A stretch of 64,000 nt of DNA. Source: Lucinisca nassula (Eukaryota > Mollusca > Bivalvia > Lucinida > Lucinidae). Shown in pieces: positions 11,442 through 22,359 of this stretch. Made by a program: the position numbers and the translations under genes. The stretch's first letter is position 1; each line of letters opens with the position of its first letter. Under the pieces are notes generated by a model. That model had not been told where the DNA came from. It searched no databases and worked only from the letters and a program-made list of their open reading frames with translations. The stretch covers positions 99,376,149 through 99,440,148 of the forward strand of contig OY757021.1 in assembly GCA_963580285.1 (NCBI GenBank). The letters are read 5' to 3'.

Positions 11442-11494
11442 GGAGGGTTTATCTTGAATAACAAGATAAGGGTAGTTAGCAAAAGTTGTATTGT

Positions 11495-11866
11495 CTAGAC
11501 AACCATAGGTTCTGCAGACTCTAAATTAACTGATCTCACATCGGCTATTTCAACACCCAGTTTCACGGGAATACTGTCTCTGGGCGAAATATAAATGGGG
11601 TCGCCGGTAGCATCTTTCTTGACGAGTACCCGACCATTACTTGTCCAAAAGCTGTCTATCTTGTTTCCCTTTTTTAAGGACAGAAGCTGCTTCACCATGG
11701 AATGGTTATGACTAGTCAAGTCCTCGGTGATGAATATCTTAGACTGATTGCCTTTTAGATTAGCTTTAGCTGCAAATACACGCTTTTTATCTTGATAATT
11801 GACAAATTTTACAATAATTTGTTTTGGTCGACCACCTATCGACTTGCCCACTTTTTTATTATTCAC
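11495..11866 (-). pseudogene. LINE ORF1-like (Transposase_22-type) fragment
   Basis: A 123-codon ORF encodes RPKQIIVKFVNYQDKKRVFA, then AKANLKG...IFITEDLTSHNH and DSFWTSNGRVLVKK. This is the RRM-to-C-terminal-domain pattern of L1-type ORF1 proteins, which bind the element RNA as trimers. The N-terminal coiled coil and any ORF2 are not visible next to it, so it is an isolated fragment. The upstream edge is a C run (about 11868-11878). Origin from L1, Tx1 or a CR1-like ORF1 cannot be decided by eye. Confidence 0.65.
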
Positions 11867-11879
11867 CCCCCCCCCCCCT

Positions 11880-12240
11880 CGTATCTGACAACACGCTATA
11901 GGTTAAAGCAAACTGTGGATAAAATATTCCAAACCTATAGTTAAAAGACAATAACATGCAAACAGATAATTTTTGAGCAATTATTTTACATCGACTAAAG
12001 GTCAATAATACAGCTGGTCGTCTTTTGCTATTGCCCGTGTGATTATAACAGCGCGAAAATTAGAGGTCGTATACTGTGTAATAACAAGAGGTCCAAGGGC
12101 CACTATGCTCACCAGAGCTCAGGTGCGCACTGCCAAATGGCAGCCATGTATTTTAGCATGATATCATTTTAATCTACCAATTATAAAGTCTCCCAAATGA
12201 ACCCCCATATCCAAATGAGCACCCATCTGGACTCAGTACC
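11880..12240. other. Non-coding stretch
   Basis: I see no gene, RNA or clear repeat here; it is AT-rich and borders the tandem repeats that follow. Confidence 0.5.
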
Positions 12241-12660
12241 TGAAACATTAGGCATTTTATAAAGTAGAGGCTGTAGGGCATGGACCTAATGGAACCCTGG
12301 TTGGTATCACTAAATGCGGCTTATCATAAGGAACAAGAATATATATCGTGTAGCGGTGGGTATCTGTATGCCGGAGATATAAGGCTTCTTAAGCGGTGGA
12401 GGGGTTTGGGCATGCCCTGTTGATCCCAGGAAAGCCCAAGATTGTAGTCCCTAAAGGTGTCTTATCATAAGGACCAAGAATCTATATATGGTTTATGGGT
12501 GGGAATCTGAACGGTTTCTTATATATGAGGTCCTTCTATGAAGTGGAGAAGAGAGGAATGGCCCCTGCGGACCCCCCAAGTTGGTGTGCTATTTAAAAGA
12601 AACATAATATATGATTGTGGGGTGGGGATTTGAATTGTTTTTGAAATATAACTAGAAATG
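12240..12660. repeat. Diverged tandem units containing CTTATCATAAGGA
   Basis: Repeated phrases CTTATCATAAGGAACAAGAA and TTTATGGGTGGGAATCTGAA recur at intervals of about 130-150 bp. A related unit lies at 26030-26160, on the other side of the satellite block. Confidence 0.6.
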
Positions 12661-12779
12661 GTGTTTGTAAAACACAATGCCCCCAACCTTTGCTAGTCCC
12701 TAGATGGCAAATTATTCAACAAATATTGTTAAAGACTCAAAAACATACAACAAGAATTCCCCCGAAGGCTATGTCGCAC

Positions 12780-13425
12780 CTGTGGGGGCGCAGTCACCAA
12801 ACCATGAAATCTAGGTCAAGGTCAAACATGGATGCCTGCATAAAAATTTCACTCCTAGTTGCAAGCATGTACCAAGTATCATCAATGAAACTCTTAAAAA
12901 CAGAATCTTACATCAGGGTGAAAGTTAGGGTTGTCACACTATTTTACAAAGTCAGTGAACCATAAAATGTAGGTCAAGGTCAGAAATGGATACTTGCATT
13001 GAAGTTTCAATTCCTAAATGCAAGCTTGTACCAAATACAATTAATGAAGATCTAATAGATCTTGAGAAATGGACTCTTACATTAGATAGAAAGTCAGGGT
13101 GGTCGCAATAATTCACAAAGTCAGTGAACCATGAAATATGGGTCAAAGTCAAATATGGATGCTTGCGTTGCAGTTGCAATTCCTAGATGCAAGTTTGTAC
13201 CAATTATACTTTAAAAAGCTTTAATAGTTTTTGAGAAATGGACTCTTACATTAGGGTGAAAGTCAGGGTGGTCGCAATAATTCACGAAGTCAGTGAACCA
13301 TGAAATATAGGTCAAGGTCAGATATGGATGCTTGCGTTGAAGTTGCAATGCCTGGATGCAAGTTTGTACCAAGAATGATTAATGAAGCTCTAATAGTTCT
13401 CAAGATATGGACTTGCTGACAAGAT
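12780..13425. repeat. Tandem repeat, about 160-170-bp unit, four copies
   Basis: The anchor AACCATGAAATnTAGGTCAAGG begins units near 12800, 12958, 13127 and 13297. Each unit continues with ATGGATGCTTGC, a CAATTCCTAGATGCAAG block and GAGAAATGGACTCTTACATTAGGGTGAAAG. ORFs here are chance readings of the repeat. Confidence 0.85.
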
Positions 13426-13439
13426 TGTATTAAAAAAAA

Positions 13440-13590
13440 AACAAGGCAACACATGCGATACAAATCCCCTCGCACAAGACCACTTCGTGTGTGGAAAACA
13501 CTGAAATGGCAAAAGTCCAACTTGCTTGAGATATTATCATATGCAACATTTGTGTAAAGTTTGTTTAAAAATCCATCCATAAATGTAGGT
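13440..13590. repeat. CCCCTCGCACAA hairpin boundary and junction
   Basis: TCCCCTCGCACAAGACCACTTCGTGTGTGG near 13467-13497 is a small hairpin. Its key sequence recurs in inverse orientation near 24985-25000 (TTGTGCGAGGGGATA). The two may mark the limits of one ancient composite repeat containing the 144-bp array. Confidence 0.55.
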
Positions 13591-14024
13591 TCTAGAGTGA
13601 TGACAATATTTCTCTAAAAATAGTCATAGGGACCTTGACTTGAGGCAGTCGGCCGCGAAGTAGATCTTGCTCAAGATATTATCATAAGCATCTTTTGTGT
13701 GAAGTTAGATTAAAATCATAAATGTAGGCGGTAGAGCAATGACAAAGTATTTTTGAAAATAGCCATAGTGACCTTGACCTTGAGGTCATGACCTAGAAAG
13801 TCAAAGCAACTCGAGATATTACCATAAGAAACATTTGTGTGAAGTTCTATTAACATCCATCAATAAATGTAGGCACTAGAGCGATGACAAAGTTTTTCTA
13901 AAAATAGCCACAGTGACCTTGACCTTGAAAGTAAAAATAGCTCGAGATATTGTCATAAGGAACATTTGTGTGAAGTTATACTGAAATCGGTGAAGAAATG
14001 TAAGCGCTAGAGCCATGTCAAAGT
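13590..14024. repeat. TGACCTTGA satellite, segment 1
   Basis: About three units of a 130-144 bp repeat with the order CTAAAAATAGCCACAGTGACC, CTCGAGATATTGTCATAAGG, AACATTTGTGTGAAGTTATA, GAAATGTAGGCGCTAGAGCG. Segments 2 and 3 are the same array, separated by the Naiad B and BEL insertions. Confidence 0.9.
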
Positions 14025-15607
14025 AGAAGTAAAACAAAGATCAGGAATTGATACAGTTAACTTACTCCATCCATAAAAGACACCAAAGGGAAAGAAATAC
14101 AAACATTAAGCGACCAGACCATAATGGAAACCTAAACAAAGGTAGGCCATATGGACAGTCACTTTCCCACAAAATGGCCATATGGCCATCCAAAATTAAA
14201 AGACACAAGTGATACACACAGTAAGTAACAAACAACAACATAAATAAATCGCCACAGAAGAGCCGCCTTGGAACGGTCAGTGGAAGATTTCCACTGGGGG
14301 GCTTAAATCGATTTTACGTGGCCACAATCCTCGCCCTTACTTCCGTCGCGATTTAGACAAAACATTTGTTCAGTCCGCATGAAGGCCTCCTAACTCATCA
14401 GTGCAACATCTCCGTGAACACAGAAATCAAAGAACCACAGAGGTGAGACAACGGTGAGGACTCGACAGCAAGAAACCACTGAAATGCTGGAGCAAAAGAA
14501 AACCAACAGTTAGACTCCGATGAGCCCGACCAGAGACAGAGCATCAGGCACCAACCAACATTATCTCTTTAATTTTCAATAAGCCTTTACGTTGGAGCCG
14601 TCATACAATCTGAGGCCTGACCCACCGGCGTGCAATTAAAGAGGGAAGCAAAGTTGCCAACCGTGATTGGGTTAACTACCATGCATGCAGTCTGTCGTAT
14701 AATATCCATGTTGTACCCAATCTTTTTATATCGAAGAATGATTTTACGAAATTGGGTGCTGAAGTCATTGCGGTTATATATTTTTCTGAATTTATATACT
14801 AAGTCACCATAAAATTCGGGTTCCGATAGACCTTGTTGCAGAAGAGATTTAAGTCCAATATTGAATTTTGAAATTAAATCAGAATGGCGTCTATAAAATT
14901 TTGAAAAGGCTTTGCGTAGTTTATGGTACCGATGACCCTGATTAAGGAGTTTAGCCGTTAATAATTTATTACGAGTGTTGAAGTCAGTTACATGACTACA
15001 CACTCTAGCAAATCGAATTAATTGCGAAATATAAACGCCATAGGATGGCGCACGAGGAACATCACCATCCAAAAAAGGAAAATTTACAATCTCAAAATCA
15101 AAGTCATCGCGTTTATCATAAATTTTGCACGAAACAAATCCATCTACAATAGATAGATGTAAATCCAAAAACGGGGCCTCGGTATCAGAAGAATTTGCTT
15201 TATTTAACTGAAGTTCTAGGGGGTAAATCTGACTGATCAAACCATCAAAATAGGTATTATCAATATTTAATAAATCATCTAAATATCTAGAAGTAGAGCT
15301 AAAAGCTTCAATAATTTCAGATTGGTTATCAATGGAAAGCGACAAAATGAAGTCTCTTTCATAACAATACAAGAACAGATCAGCCACAAGAGGTGCGCAA
15401 TTAGTACCCATCGGAATACCCACAATTTGTCTAAATAACTTAGTACCGAATCTAATATAAATATTGTCAAGTAGAAAGGTGAGGGCATCACACACTTTCT
15501 GACATGACCAAAGTGTATAATTCTTATGCTCTTTAGAAGTGAAAAATGCATTTCTGACATTACATGCAAGATAGAGAGAATCTTCTCTGTGAAAAGCCCA
15601 TTCAATT
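14025..15607 (-). mobile_element. Naiad-type element, copy B, 5'-truncated, inserted in satellite
   Basis: The minus-strand element runs from a breakpoint in the RT (IEWAFHREDS) to the common 3' terminus, including about 560 bp of 3' UTR. AAAGT occurs on both sides (14020-14024 and 15608-15612), but AAAGT also abuts other copies, so the duplication is uncertain. The satellite continues in register on both sides. Confidence 0.9.
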
Positions 15608-15684
15608 AAAGTTTTTTTAAAAATAGCCACAGTGACCTTGACCTTGAAAGTCAAACTCACTCGAGGTATTGTCATAAGGAACAT
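14587..15684 (-). pseudogene. Penelope-like reverse transcriptase fragment fused to satellite (copy B)
   Basis: The ORF is 365 codons. The first 25 or so come from satellite DNA read in frame; the element begins at about LIEWAFHREDSLYLACNVRN. Motif B (GIPMGTNCAP) and motif C (RYLDDLLNID) are intact, and it ends at the same stop as copy A. RT motif A, the linker and the endonuclease are missing. B and F differ at only about three residues over the shared part. It cannot encode a complete enzyme. Confidence 0.85.
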
Positions 15685-16406
15685 TTGTGTGAAGTTATAT
15701 TGAAATCAGTGAAGAAATGTAGTCGCTAGGGCGATGACAAAGTTTTTTCTAAAAAAAGCCGCAGTGACCTTGTCCTTGAAAGTCGAAATCGCTCGAGATA
15801 TTGTCTTAAGGAACATTTGTGTGAAGTTATATTGAAATTGGTGAAGAAATGTAAGCGCTAGAACCATGAATTTTTTTTTCTAAAAATAGCCACAGTGACC
15901 TTGACCATGAAAGTGGAACTCGCTACAGATATTGTCATAAGGAACATTTGTGTGAATCGATTTTGAAATTGGTGAAAAAATGTTAGCGCTAGAGCAATGA
16001 AAAAGTTTTTCTAAAAATAGCCGCAGTGAGCTTGACCTTGAAAGTTGAACTCTTTCGAGGTATTGTCATAAGGATCATTTGTGTGAAGTTATATTAAAAT
16101 CGGTGAAGAAATGTAGGCGCTGGAGGGATGGCAAAGTTTTCATAAAAATAGCCATTGGGACCTTGACCTTGAAAGTGGAACTCGCTAGAGATATTGTCAT
16201 AAAGAACATTTGTGTGAAGTTATACTGAAATCGGTGAAGAAATATAGGCGCTATAACGATGACAATTTTTTTCTAAAAATAGCTACAGTGACCTTGACCT
16301 TGAGGTCATGACCTTGAAAGTCGAAATCGCTCAAGATATTGTCATAAGGAACATGTGTGAAGTTATATTGAAATCATTGAAGAAATGTAGGCGCTAGAGC
16401 AATGAC
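15608..16406. repeat. TGACCTTGA satellite, segment 2
   Basis: About six units; GAAGTT marks starts near 15691, 15823, 15954, 16085, 16215 and 16359. Most units here are about 130 bp and lack the GGTCATGACCTT block present in the 144-bp form. Confidence 0.9.
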
Positions 16407-16720
16407 TGTCGCGAATGGCGCGAAGTTACGACGGAGCCATTTCATTGACTGTACGGTGCACGTGATGTAATAACTGCACGTGCTTCTGACGGAGCCTGGT
16501 GTCGTCGGAGCCCTTCGATTTCTCGTGCAGCTAGGGTTTTAAATGCTGCACGTTCGTTTGTGGTGAGATGCCTCTGCTATATAAAGACAGAATTTTGTTA
16601 TTATTATCAATGTAAATAGGGGAATAAAAAGTTAAAAGGTGTATGTTCTTATCTTTCAATTAAAAATCTAAATTGTGTGGTAGATGAATTAAAAATTGGA
16701 TTAAAAGGATCTCTGCCACA
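16407..16720 (+). repeat. BEL/Pao 5' LTR
   Basis: 314 bp, TGTCGCG...GCCACA. It carries a TATA box TATATAAA at 16578-16585 and AATAAA at 16623-16628, so it has the parts for promoter and polyadenylation. Confidence 0.95.
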
Positions 16721-16723
16721 TAT

Positions 16724-16741
16724 ACGGTGCCGGAACCCGGG
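16724..16741 (+). other. Putative primer-binding site
   Basis: ACGGTGCCGGAACCCGGG follows the LTR by a few bases, the usual place for tRNA priming. The sequence is like a tRNA 3'-end complement with the expected leading TGG changed to CGG. I cannot name the tRNA. Confidence 0.6.
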
Positions 16742-16752
16742 AAATTGAACAA

Positions 16753-16758
16753 GTAAGT
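16753..16758 (+). promoter_or_regulatory. Candidate splice donor in the BEL leader
   Basis: GTAAGT, a consensus 5' splice site, lies between the primer-binding site and the gag ATG at 16787. That is where retroviruses keep their major donor. It could join to the acceptor-like site at 22683. Confidence 0.5.
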
Positions 16759-16786
16759 GAAATGTATTTGTATTCATTGTGAAAAA

Positions 16787-18409
16787 ATGTCTACACAAAT
16801 TTCATACCTAAAGGGTATAAGGAGAAGGTACAGGAATTTCCTTGAAAAAGAAATAGCAATTGCTTCGGACATTCTACACTATGATCCTGATCAGATCGAC
16901 GTAGATAGGGTCCTAATTGAAATAACAAAATGCATTGAAAAAATGAAAATGTACAGTGAAAAGGTTGAAATTCAAACAGAAAAATTGTCATGTGCTCTTG
17001 ACGAGACGGAAAGTGATTATTTGGACACTATCTTAGGACAAGATAGCAAAATTTGTGCTGATGCAATGGAGTGTTGCATCGATTTAAAGCAAATGAAATA
17101 AACTTTGATTGAATCAAAAGAAAAGGAAACTGTTACGAGTAAATTAGCGACAAAATCGGATGCAGAAAAACTTGCTGACATGCAAAACGTCATATTTACT
17201 CAAATGAAGCAGCAACAGGAACTTCTTGACCATCAGCAAAATAAAATGAAGGAACAGGAAAAAATAAGTGCGTTAGAAAAAAGTAGTTCTGTGAAGCTTC
17301 CGAAGATTGATATAGTTTCATATAGTGGTGATCGTTTGAAATGGAGTGAATTTTGGGATTCCTTTGAGTGCACAATACACAACAACAGTAGGCTTTCAAA
17401 CATAGAAAAATTCAGCTATGTTATGAGCAAGCTATCAGGTGAAGCATCCCGTGTAGTGTCTGGTTTGGCTTTGTCACATGAAAATTACAATATTGCCATC
17501 GCGAGTTTGAAGGAACGTTTTGGCAACAAACAAGAAGTCGTAGATTTGCATTACAGCCAGATTATCAATCTGCAGGTTGCAAGTAACAATACGTGTAGTT
17601 TGAGGTTGCTCCTTGATAGGATTCAAAGGCACCTACGTAGTCTCGAAGTGTTAAAACAAAATATCAACCAGGATGTGTTTATTTCTATGGTGAAGGCAAA
17701 ATTGCCACAGGAAGTTTTACTTCAGCTTGAAATCATGAAGGGCGCAGATGATGAGTGGGATACACAGAGATTGATTGAAACGCTGCGTAGCTATGTAAAA
17801 GCGCGTGAAAAATCTGAGGTAAAACAAAAGCCGACGGAGCACAGTTCTAAGGGATTCGAGGGAAAAAGCAAATCATTCGTAGGCCAAAAACCAAGCCAAA
17901 GTCAGTCAAAACCTTCACAGCATTTTGATTTTAGACAAAGGGTTGATAAGCGTGCATCGACGTCCATAGGCTCGGCGGAGGCACTTGTAGCTGATGCCAA
18001 ACAGATGTCAGGTGTAAATTACTTAGAAATGTGCCGATATTGTTCTAAACACCACTGGAGTGACGAATGTCCTACGTTTCGAACTTTAAAGGACCGGAAA
18101 CAACAGTTAAAGGACAGCTGCTTTAAATGTTTAAGAATTGGCCATCTTGCCAAGGAGTGTAAACGGAGCAAAGTGTGCGTGCATTGTGGGAAAGCTAATG
18201 ACCATCATAGGAGTTTATGTCCAAAGAAGTTCAAACAGTCAAATGACGTTCGATCACCACAGGAAGTGAATGCTTTGACGGAGCAAAGTGGAGTACAAGG
18301 TGAAAATGCTCTGATCTCATCTGGAGAATTCGTCCTGATGCAGACTGCAAAGACAGAAATCAGAAATCCCGACAGTACTAGAAGCCAGACTGTGCGGACT
18401 TCTCTTTGA
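16787..18409 (+). pseudogene. BEL/Pao Gag
   Basis: I start it at the ATG at 16787 (MSTQISYLKG), since upstream starts would need GTG. A TAA at 17099-17101 interrupts the frame, which then continues unshifted. The middle contains the BEL Gag core (DUF1759-like), KLPKIDIVSYSGDRLKWSEF through ASLKERFGNKQEV. The C-terminus has three zinc knuckles: CRYCSKHHWSDEC, CFKCLRIGHLAKEC and CVHCGKANDHHRSLC. The product would form the retrotransposon particle and bind RNA. The frame ends at 18407-18409, where the protease frame takes over, either as a frameshift mutation or as a programmed shift. The TAA argues for decay. Confidence 0.9.
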
Positions 18410-18792
18410 TTCTGGTTCCCAAAGGACGTACATAACCGAACATCTGGCGGAGCAACTTGACCTGAAGAGAAACGGCCAAGAACAGATAAAACTCGCCACG
18501 TTAGGAACTTATACACCAAAGACAATAACAACAACGTCTACAGAACTGAACCTTACACTTAACAATGGAGAGTATTTCACTATTCGTGCAAACATCGTGC
18601 CTACTATCAGTGGAACCATCCAACGGAATTCAGTGAAGCTGGTTTCCAGTCGAATAGAACATCTGGTGAGAAGTGTTGAGTTAGCTGACAGTATTCCTAC
18701 AGAAAGTGAGTCATCTACCATTGAGTAACTGATTGGTAACGACTACTACCTGGATCTAGTTCTTTCTAAAAAAAATTGAAATACAACCAGGC
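18370..18792 (+). pseudogene. BEL/Pao aspartic protease region
   Basis: In a different frame from Gag, the segment gives LLFDSGSQRTYITEHLAEQL, the retropepsin active-site pattern D-S-G (DUF1758-like). It continues through IPTESESSTIE to a TAA at 18726-18728. Then LIGNDYYLDLVLSKK leads to an 8-A run (18768-18775) where the frame shifts again into the RT ORF. Protease would cleave the polyprotein. Two lesions in about 50 bp make it inactive as it stands. Confidence 0.8.
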
Positions 18793-21700
18793 TTGTACTT
18801 TCTTTCGTCTAAACTAGGTTGGATCCTCACTGGTCGAACAACAGACACTCATAGTGGTGACACAACGCAGTCAAGTTTGTTCGTCCTTACATATGGGAAC
18901 GGTATTACAGGTACAGAAGGATTAACTTCCCTTGATTCCACTCTGCCAACAAAGCCTGACTTGGAAGACTTCTGGAATGTGGAAGGCATAGGGATCGTAG
19001 ACCACCCACAATGCTCTGATAATGAAAGTGTATTACGTCAGTTCAATGAGACGTTAAAGTTTGAAAACGGTCGTTATCAAGTGACCTGGCCGTGGAAGGA
19101 GGAGTTTCCTGAGTTACCTGTAAACAGAGAACTTGTTGTTGGTCGGCTGAAATCGGTTGTGTCAAAACTGAGGAATCAACCAGAATTCTTACATAAATAT
19201 GATTCCATATTAAAGGACCAGTTAGGAAAGGGAGTTATAGAGACAGTGAATGGTGTTGACAGTGGAGCAATGATACACTATCTCCCACATCATGCAGTAG
19301 TTACTCCAACAAAGTCAACAACAAAGCTGCGCATTGTATACGATGCATCTGCAAAGACAAAAATGAGCAACAAAAGTCTAAACGAATGCCTCTATAGGGG
19401 ACCTGTTCTTCTAAAGGACCTGTATGGAATTCTCCTCCGATTTAGGCTGAATAGAGTAGGGATCGTTGCTGACATAGAGAAAGCATTCTTGCAGATCGGT
19501 CTACAGTCAAACCAGCGGGATGTGACTAGATTTCTTTGGTTGAAGGATCTGGAAAATGCTAGTATAACTCGTGACAATATACAGGAGTATCGTTTTTGCA
19601 GAGTACCTTTTTGTGTGATTTCTAGCCCGTTTCTGCTGGGAGCCACCGTTGAACATCACCTTGATTCGTACAATTGTGAGATAGCAAAAAGGCTTAAGGA
19701 AGACATTTATGTTGATAATGTGATTTCTGGAACAGAATCAGCAGGTGATGCAATTCAGTTTTACAACGGAGCAAAGGCTATATTCTCTGATGCATCACTT
19801 AACCTTCGTGAATGGCTATCAAACAGCAGTGATGTTAACAATATTCTGCCAGCAGTAGATAAATCCTCATGTCGGACTACTAAAGTTCTAGGACACATAT
19901 GGAACACTGAAAACGACAGTATATCTTTGAAAAACACAGTAATGCCTACAGAAGCACAAGAGCCAACCAAACGCATTGTTCTGAAAACAATAGCATCCGT
20001 GTTTGACCCTCAAGGTCTGTTTTCTCCAGTATTACTCCGTGGGAAGGTTATGCTTCAAACATTGTGGTGTAAGGGTCTTGACTGGGATGACACGATTCCT
20101 CGTGAGGATTTACATGCATGGTCGGACATAAAAGTAGACATTCAAAATATCTCAGATTATCAGCTACCTAGATGTGTTAAGATGGAAACAAATTGTGACA
20201 CTCAGAACCGGCTAGTTTGTTTTTGTGATGCTTCTTCAAACGCATATGCTACTCTGATATACCTACACCAGACAGATGGATATGATTCAAAGGTGGATTT
20301 ACTGTTCGCTAAAACAAGGCTCACACCTGTGAAGGGAATGACCATACCTAGAGCAGAGTTAATGGCTGTACTGATTGGTGTTAGTTGCTTAAACTTTGTG
20401 CAACAACAATTGAAACTGTCTATAGTTGACAATTTCTTGTGGACAGATTCTCAATGTGTTCTCAAATGGATTTGTAGTGACAAAGATTTGATAGTGTTTG
20501 TAGCAAACAGAGTTCGTGAAATAAAATCTCATAGTGTTGTTTCATTCGGATATGTTTCTACAAAGGAAAATCCAGCAGATATTGCTACACGCGGTTGTAC
20601 ACTACAGAAGATTTTTGAAAATGAACTTTGGTGGCAGGGTCCACAGTGGTTGAAAAAGCATCCAACAGAATGGCCAGGGTCAGAGGTCAGTATGAATCAG
20701 CAAGCAAGATATGACTATGAATCAGAATTGAAGAAACACGGGGAATCTAAAGAAGCAAGTTGTCTTTCTTCTACCAGAAGTGCCTGCGAAAGTGTTAATC
20801 AGTTGCATTCCCCATTCGAATTAGACGATAGAAAATATTCTTCAGTGACAAAACTGATTAGAGTTACCGCATATGCACTGCGGTTTATCAATAAGGTAAG
20901 AAAGTGTGCCAATCAATGTGCATATTTGACTAGTGAGGAGCTTAAAGACGCTGAAAGGATGTGGATGTGGATAAGATTCATTCAAAGGAAACACCATGCT
21001 GACGTATTTCACGCTATCTCTGGCAAAACGCAAAATAATTTACAGAAACAGCTAGGGTTGTATGTAGATGAACTAAGTCTGTTACGGTGCAAAGGTAGAC
21101 TCGATAATTCTGACCTTACAGAAGGTGCAAGGCGACCAGCGCTACTACCCACCAAGGAAAACTTCACACGCCTTATGATCGAAAGAATTCACAAACAAAA
21201 CTTTCACGCAGGTGCATCTCAAACCCTCAGTCAAATAAGGAACTCATTCTGGATTCCTAAGGGTCGCGCATGTGTTCGACAAGTGATTCAAAGTTGTATG
21301 GTTTGTAGAAGGCACGAGGGAGGCCCTTACAAACTTCCTCCAGTGGCACCATTGCCACCACTTCGAGTTACAGAAGCACCACCTTTCTCTCGAACAGGAT
21401 TGGATTACTTAGGACCACTGTTCATAAAGAGTGCTGAAGGAGCAAAGAAAATTTGGGTGTGTTTGTTCACTTGTCTTGTGATTCGTGCCGTGCATTTGGA
21501 AATTATACAGGATATGACAGCCCAGGAGTTCCTTTTGTGTTTCAGGCGATTTATTGCGCATAGAGGCTTACCAAGTGTGGTAATTATTGATAACGCAAAG
21601 CAATTTAAATCAGCAAGTGAATCGCTCGATTCTGTGTGGAAATATGTGACACAGTGTGAAGACGTGCAAAGTTATTCCTCTAATGTTGGAACCAAATGGA

Positions 21701-22359
21701 TATTCATTGTTGAGATGGCCCCCTGGATGGGTGGGTTTTACGAAAGGCTTGTAGGACTCGTAAAAAGAGCGCTGCGTAAAACACTAGGAAAAAAGTTATT
21801 GACACTCATTCACATGCAAACGTTGATCAAAGAGGTAGAAGCAGTGTTGAATTCCCGACCATTAGTTTATGTCGGTGAGGATATCAATTCTAGGGTAACG
21901 CTCACTCCTGGACATTTTCTTACACTGAATCCGCGAATCGGTATCCCAGAAAGTGATGTTGGAGAAAATGAGTACATACCTTGTGAAAGCACTGGAACAA
22001 AATTGCTAGAAATGTGGAAACAAGGTCAAAAACTACTCGATAAGTTCTGGAACACATGGAGAGAAGAATACTTACTTAGTCTTAGAGAAAGAACACAATC
22101 CCAAATACAGAGTAAAAGAATTCAGTCCTCCCATTTTCCAACCGCTGGAGACATTGTGCTTGTAAAGGACGACATTCCTAGGGGGTGTTGGAAATTAGCA
22201 AAAGTCGTTTCCCTTGTATCAAGTCGTGACGGAGAAACACGTTCTGCGAAGGTACAATTGCCTTCAGGGCGGGTCATAGGACGCCCCTTAAATCTGTTGT
22301 ACCCGTTAGAAATAACTGAAAATGTAGACACAATTACCCCGCAGAGTATTTCAAGTTAA
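18793..22359 (+). CDS. BEL/Pao Pol: RT, RNase H, integrase
   Basis: The ORF is 1188 codons without a stop. The N-terminal part ends the protease (FLSSKLGWILTGR). RT shows KLRIVYDASAK, VADIEKAFLQIGL (motif A) and DIYVDNVISG (motif C as YVDN, a form seen in Pao-type RTs). RNase H shows CFCDASSNAYATLIYL, IPRAELMAVLIG, LWTDSQCVLKW and STKENPADIATRG. The integrase has an HHCC finger (HKQNFHAGASQ...CMVCRRH), then TGLDYLGPLF (Asp), VIIDNAKQF (Asp) and MGGFYERLVGLVKRALRK (Glu). The C-terminus is DUF5641-like (PTAGDIVLVKDD...GRVIGRPLNLLYPLE). All catalytic residues are visible. It is normally made as part of Gag-Pol; the upstream lesions probably silence this copy. Confidence 0.95.
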   Translation: MYFLSSKLGWILTGRTTDTHSGDTTQSSLFVLTYGNGITGTEGLTSLDSTLPTKPDLEDFWNVEGIGIVDHPQCSDNESVLRQFNETLKFENGRYQVTWPWKEEFPELPVNRELVVGRLKSVVSKLRNQPEFLHKYDSILKDQLGKGVIETVNGVDSGAMIHYLPHHAVVTPTKSTTKLRIVYDASAKTKMSNKSLNECLYRGPVLLKDLYGILLRFRLNRVGIVADIEKAFLQIGLQSNQRDVTRFLWLKDLENASITRDNIQEYRFCRVPFCVISSPFLLGATVEHHLDSYNCEIAKRLKEDIYVDNVISGTESAGDAIQFYNGAKAIFSDASLNLREWLSNSSDVNNILPAVDKSSCRTTKVLGHIWNTENDSISLKNTVMPTEAQEPTKRIVLKTIASVFDPQGLFSPVLLRGKVMLQTLWCKGLDWDDTIPREDLHAWSDIKVDIQNISDYQLPRCVKMETNCDTQNRLVCFCDASSNAYATLIYLHQTDGYDSKVDLLFAKTRLTPVKGMTIPRAELMAVLIGVSCLNFVQQQLKLSIVDNFLWTDSQCVLKWICSDKDLIVFVANRVREIKSHSVVSFGYVSTKENPADIATRGCTLQKIFENELWWQGPQWLKKHPTEWPGSEVSMNQQARYDYESELKKHGESKEASCLSSTRSACESVNQLHSPFELDDRKYSSVTKLIRVTAYALRFINKVRKCANQCAYLTSEELKDAERMWMWIRFIQRKHHADVFHAISGKTQNNLQKQLGLYVDELSLLRCKGRLDNSDLTEGARRPALLPTKENFTRLMIERIHKQNFHAGASQTLSQIRNSFWIPKGRACVRQVIQSCMVCRRHEGGPYKLPPVAPLPPLRVTEAPPFSRTGLDYLGPLFIKSAEGAKKIWVCLFTCLVIRAVHLEIIQDMTAQEFLLCFRRFIAHRGLPSVVIIDNAKQFKSASESLDSVWKYVTQCEDVQSYSSNVGTKWIFIVEMAPWMGGFYERLVGLVKRALRKTLGKKLLTLIHMQTLIKEVEAVLNSRPLVYVGEDINSRVTLTPGHFLTLNPRIGIPESDVGENEYIPCESTGTKLLEMWKQGQKLLDKFWNTWREEYLLSLRERTQSQIQSKRIQSSHFPTAGDIVLVKDDIPRGCWKLAKVVSLVSSRDGETRSAKVQLPSGRVIGRPLNLLYPLEITENVDTITPQSISS

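Larger units (their letters stand above)
9200..11490. other. Non-coding, AT-rich, with short palindromes
   Basis: No gene seen. It contains (A)n tracts, a GAA run near 9660-9680, ATCGATTAATCG-type motifs near 9735 and 10070-10100, a small palindrome TTGCCTCGTTGAGGCAATT near 10410, and CAAACAGTG-bounded hairpins listed separately. The 65-codon ORF at 10637-10834 is a product of A/T runs. Confidence 0.6.
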
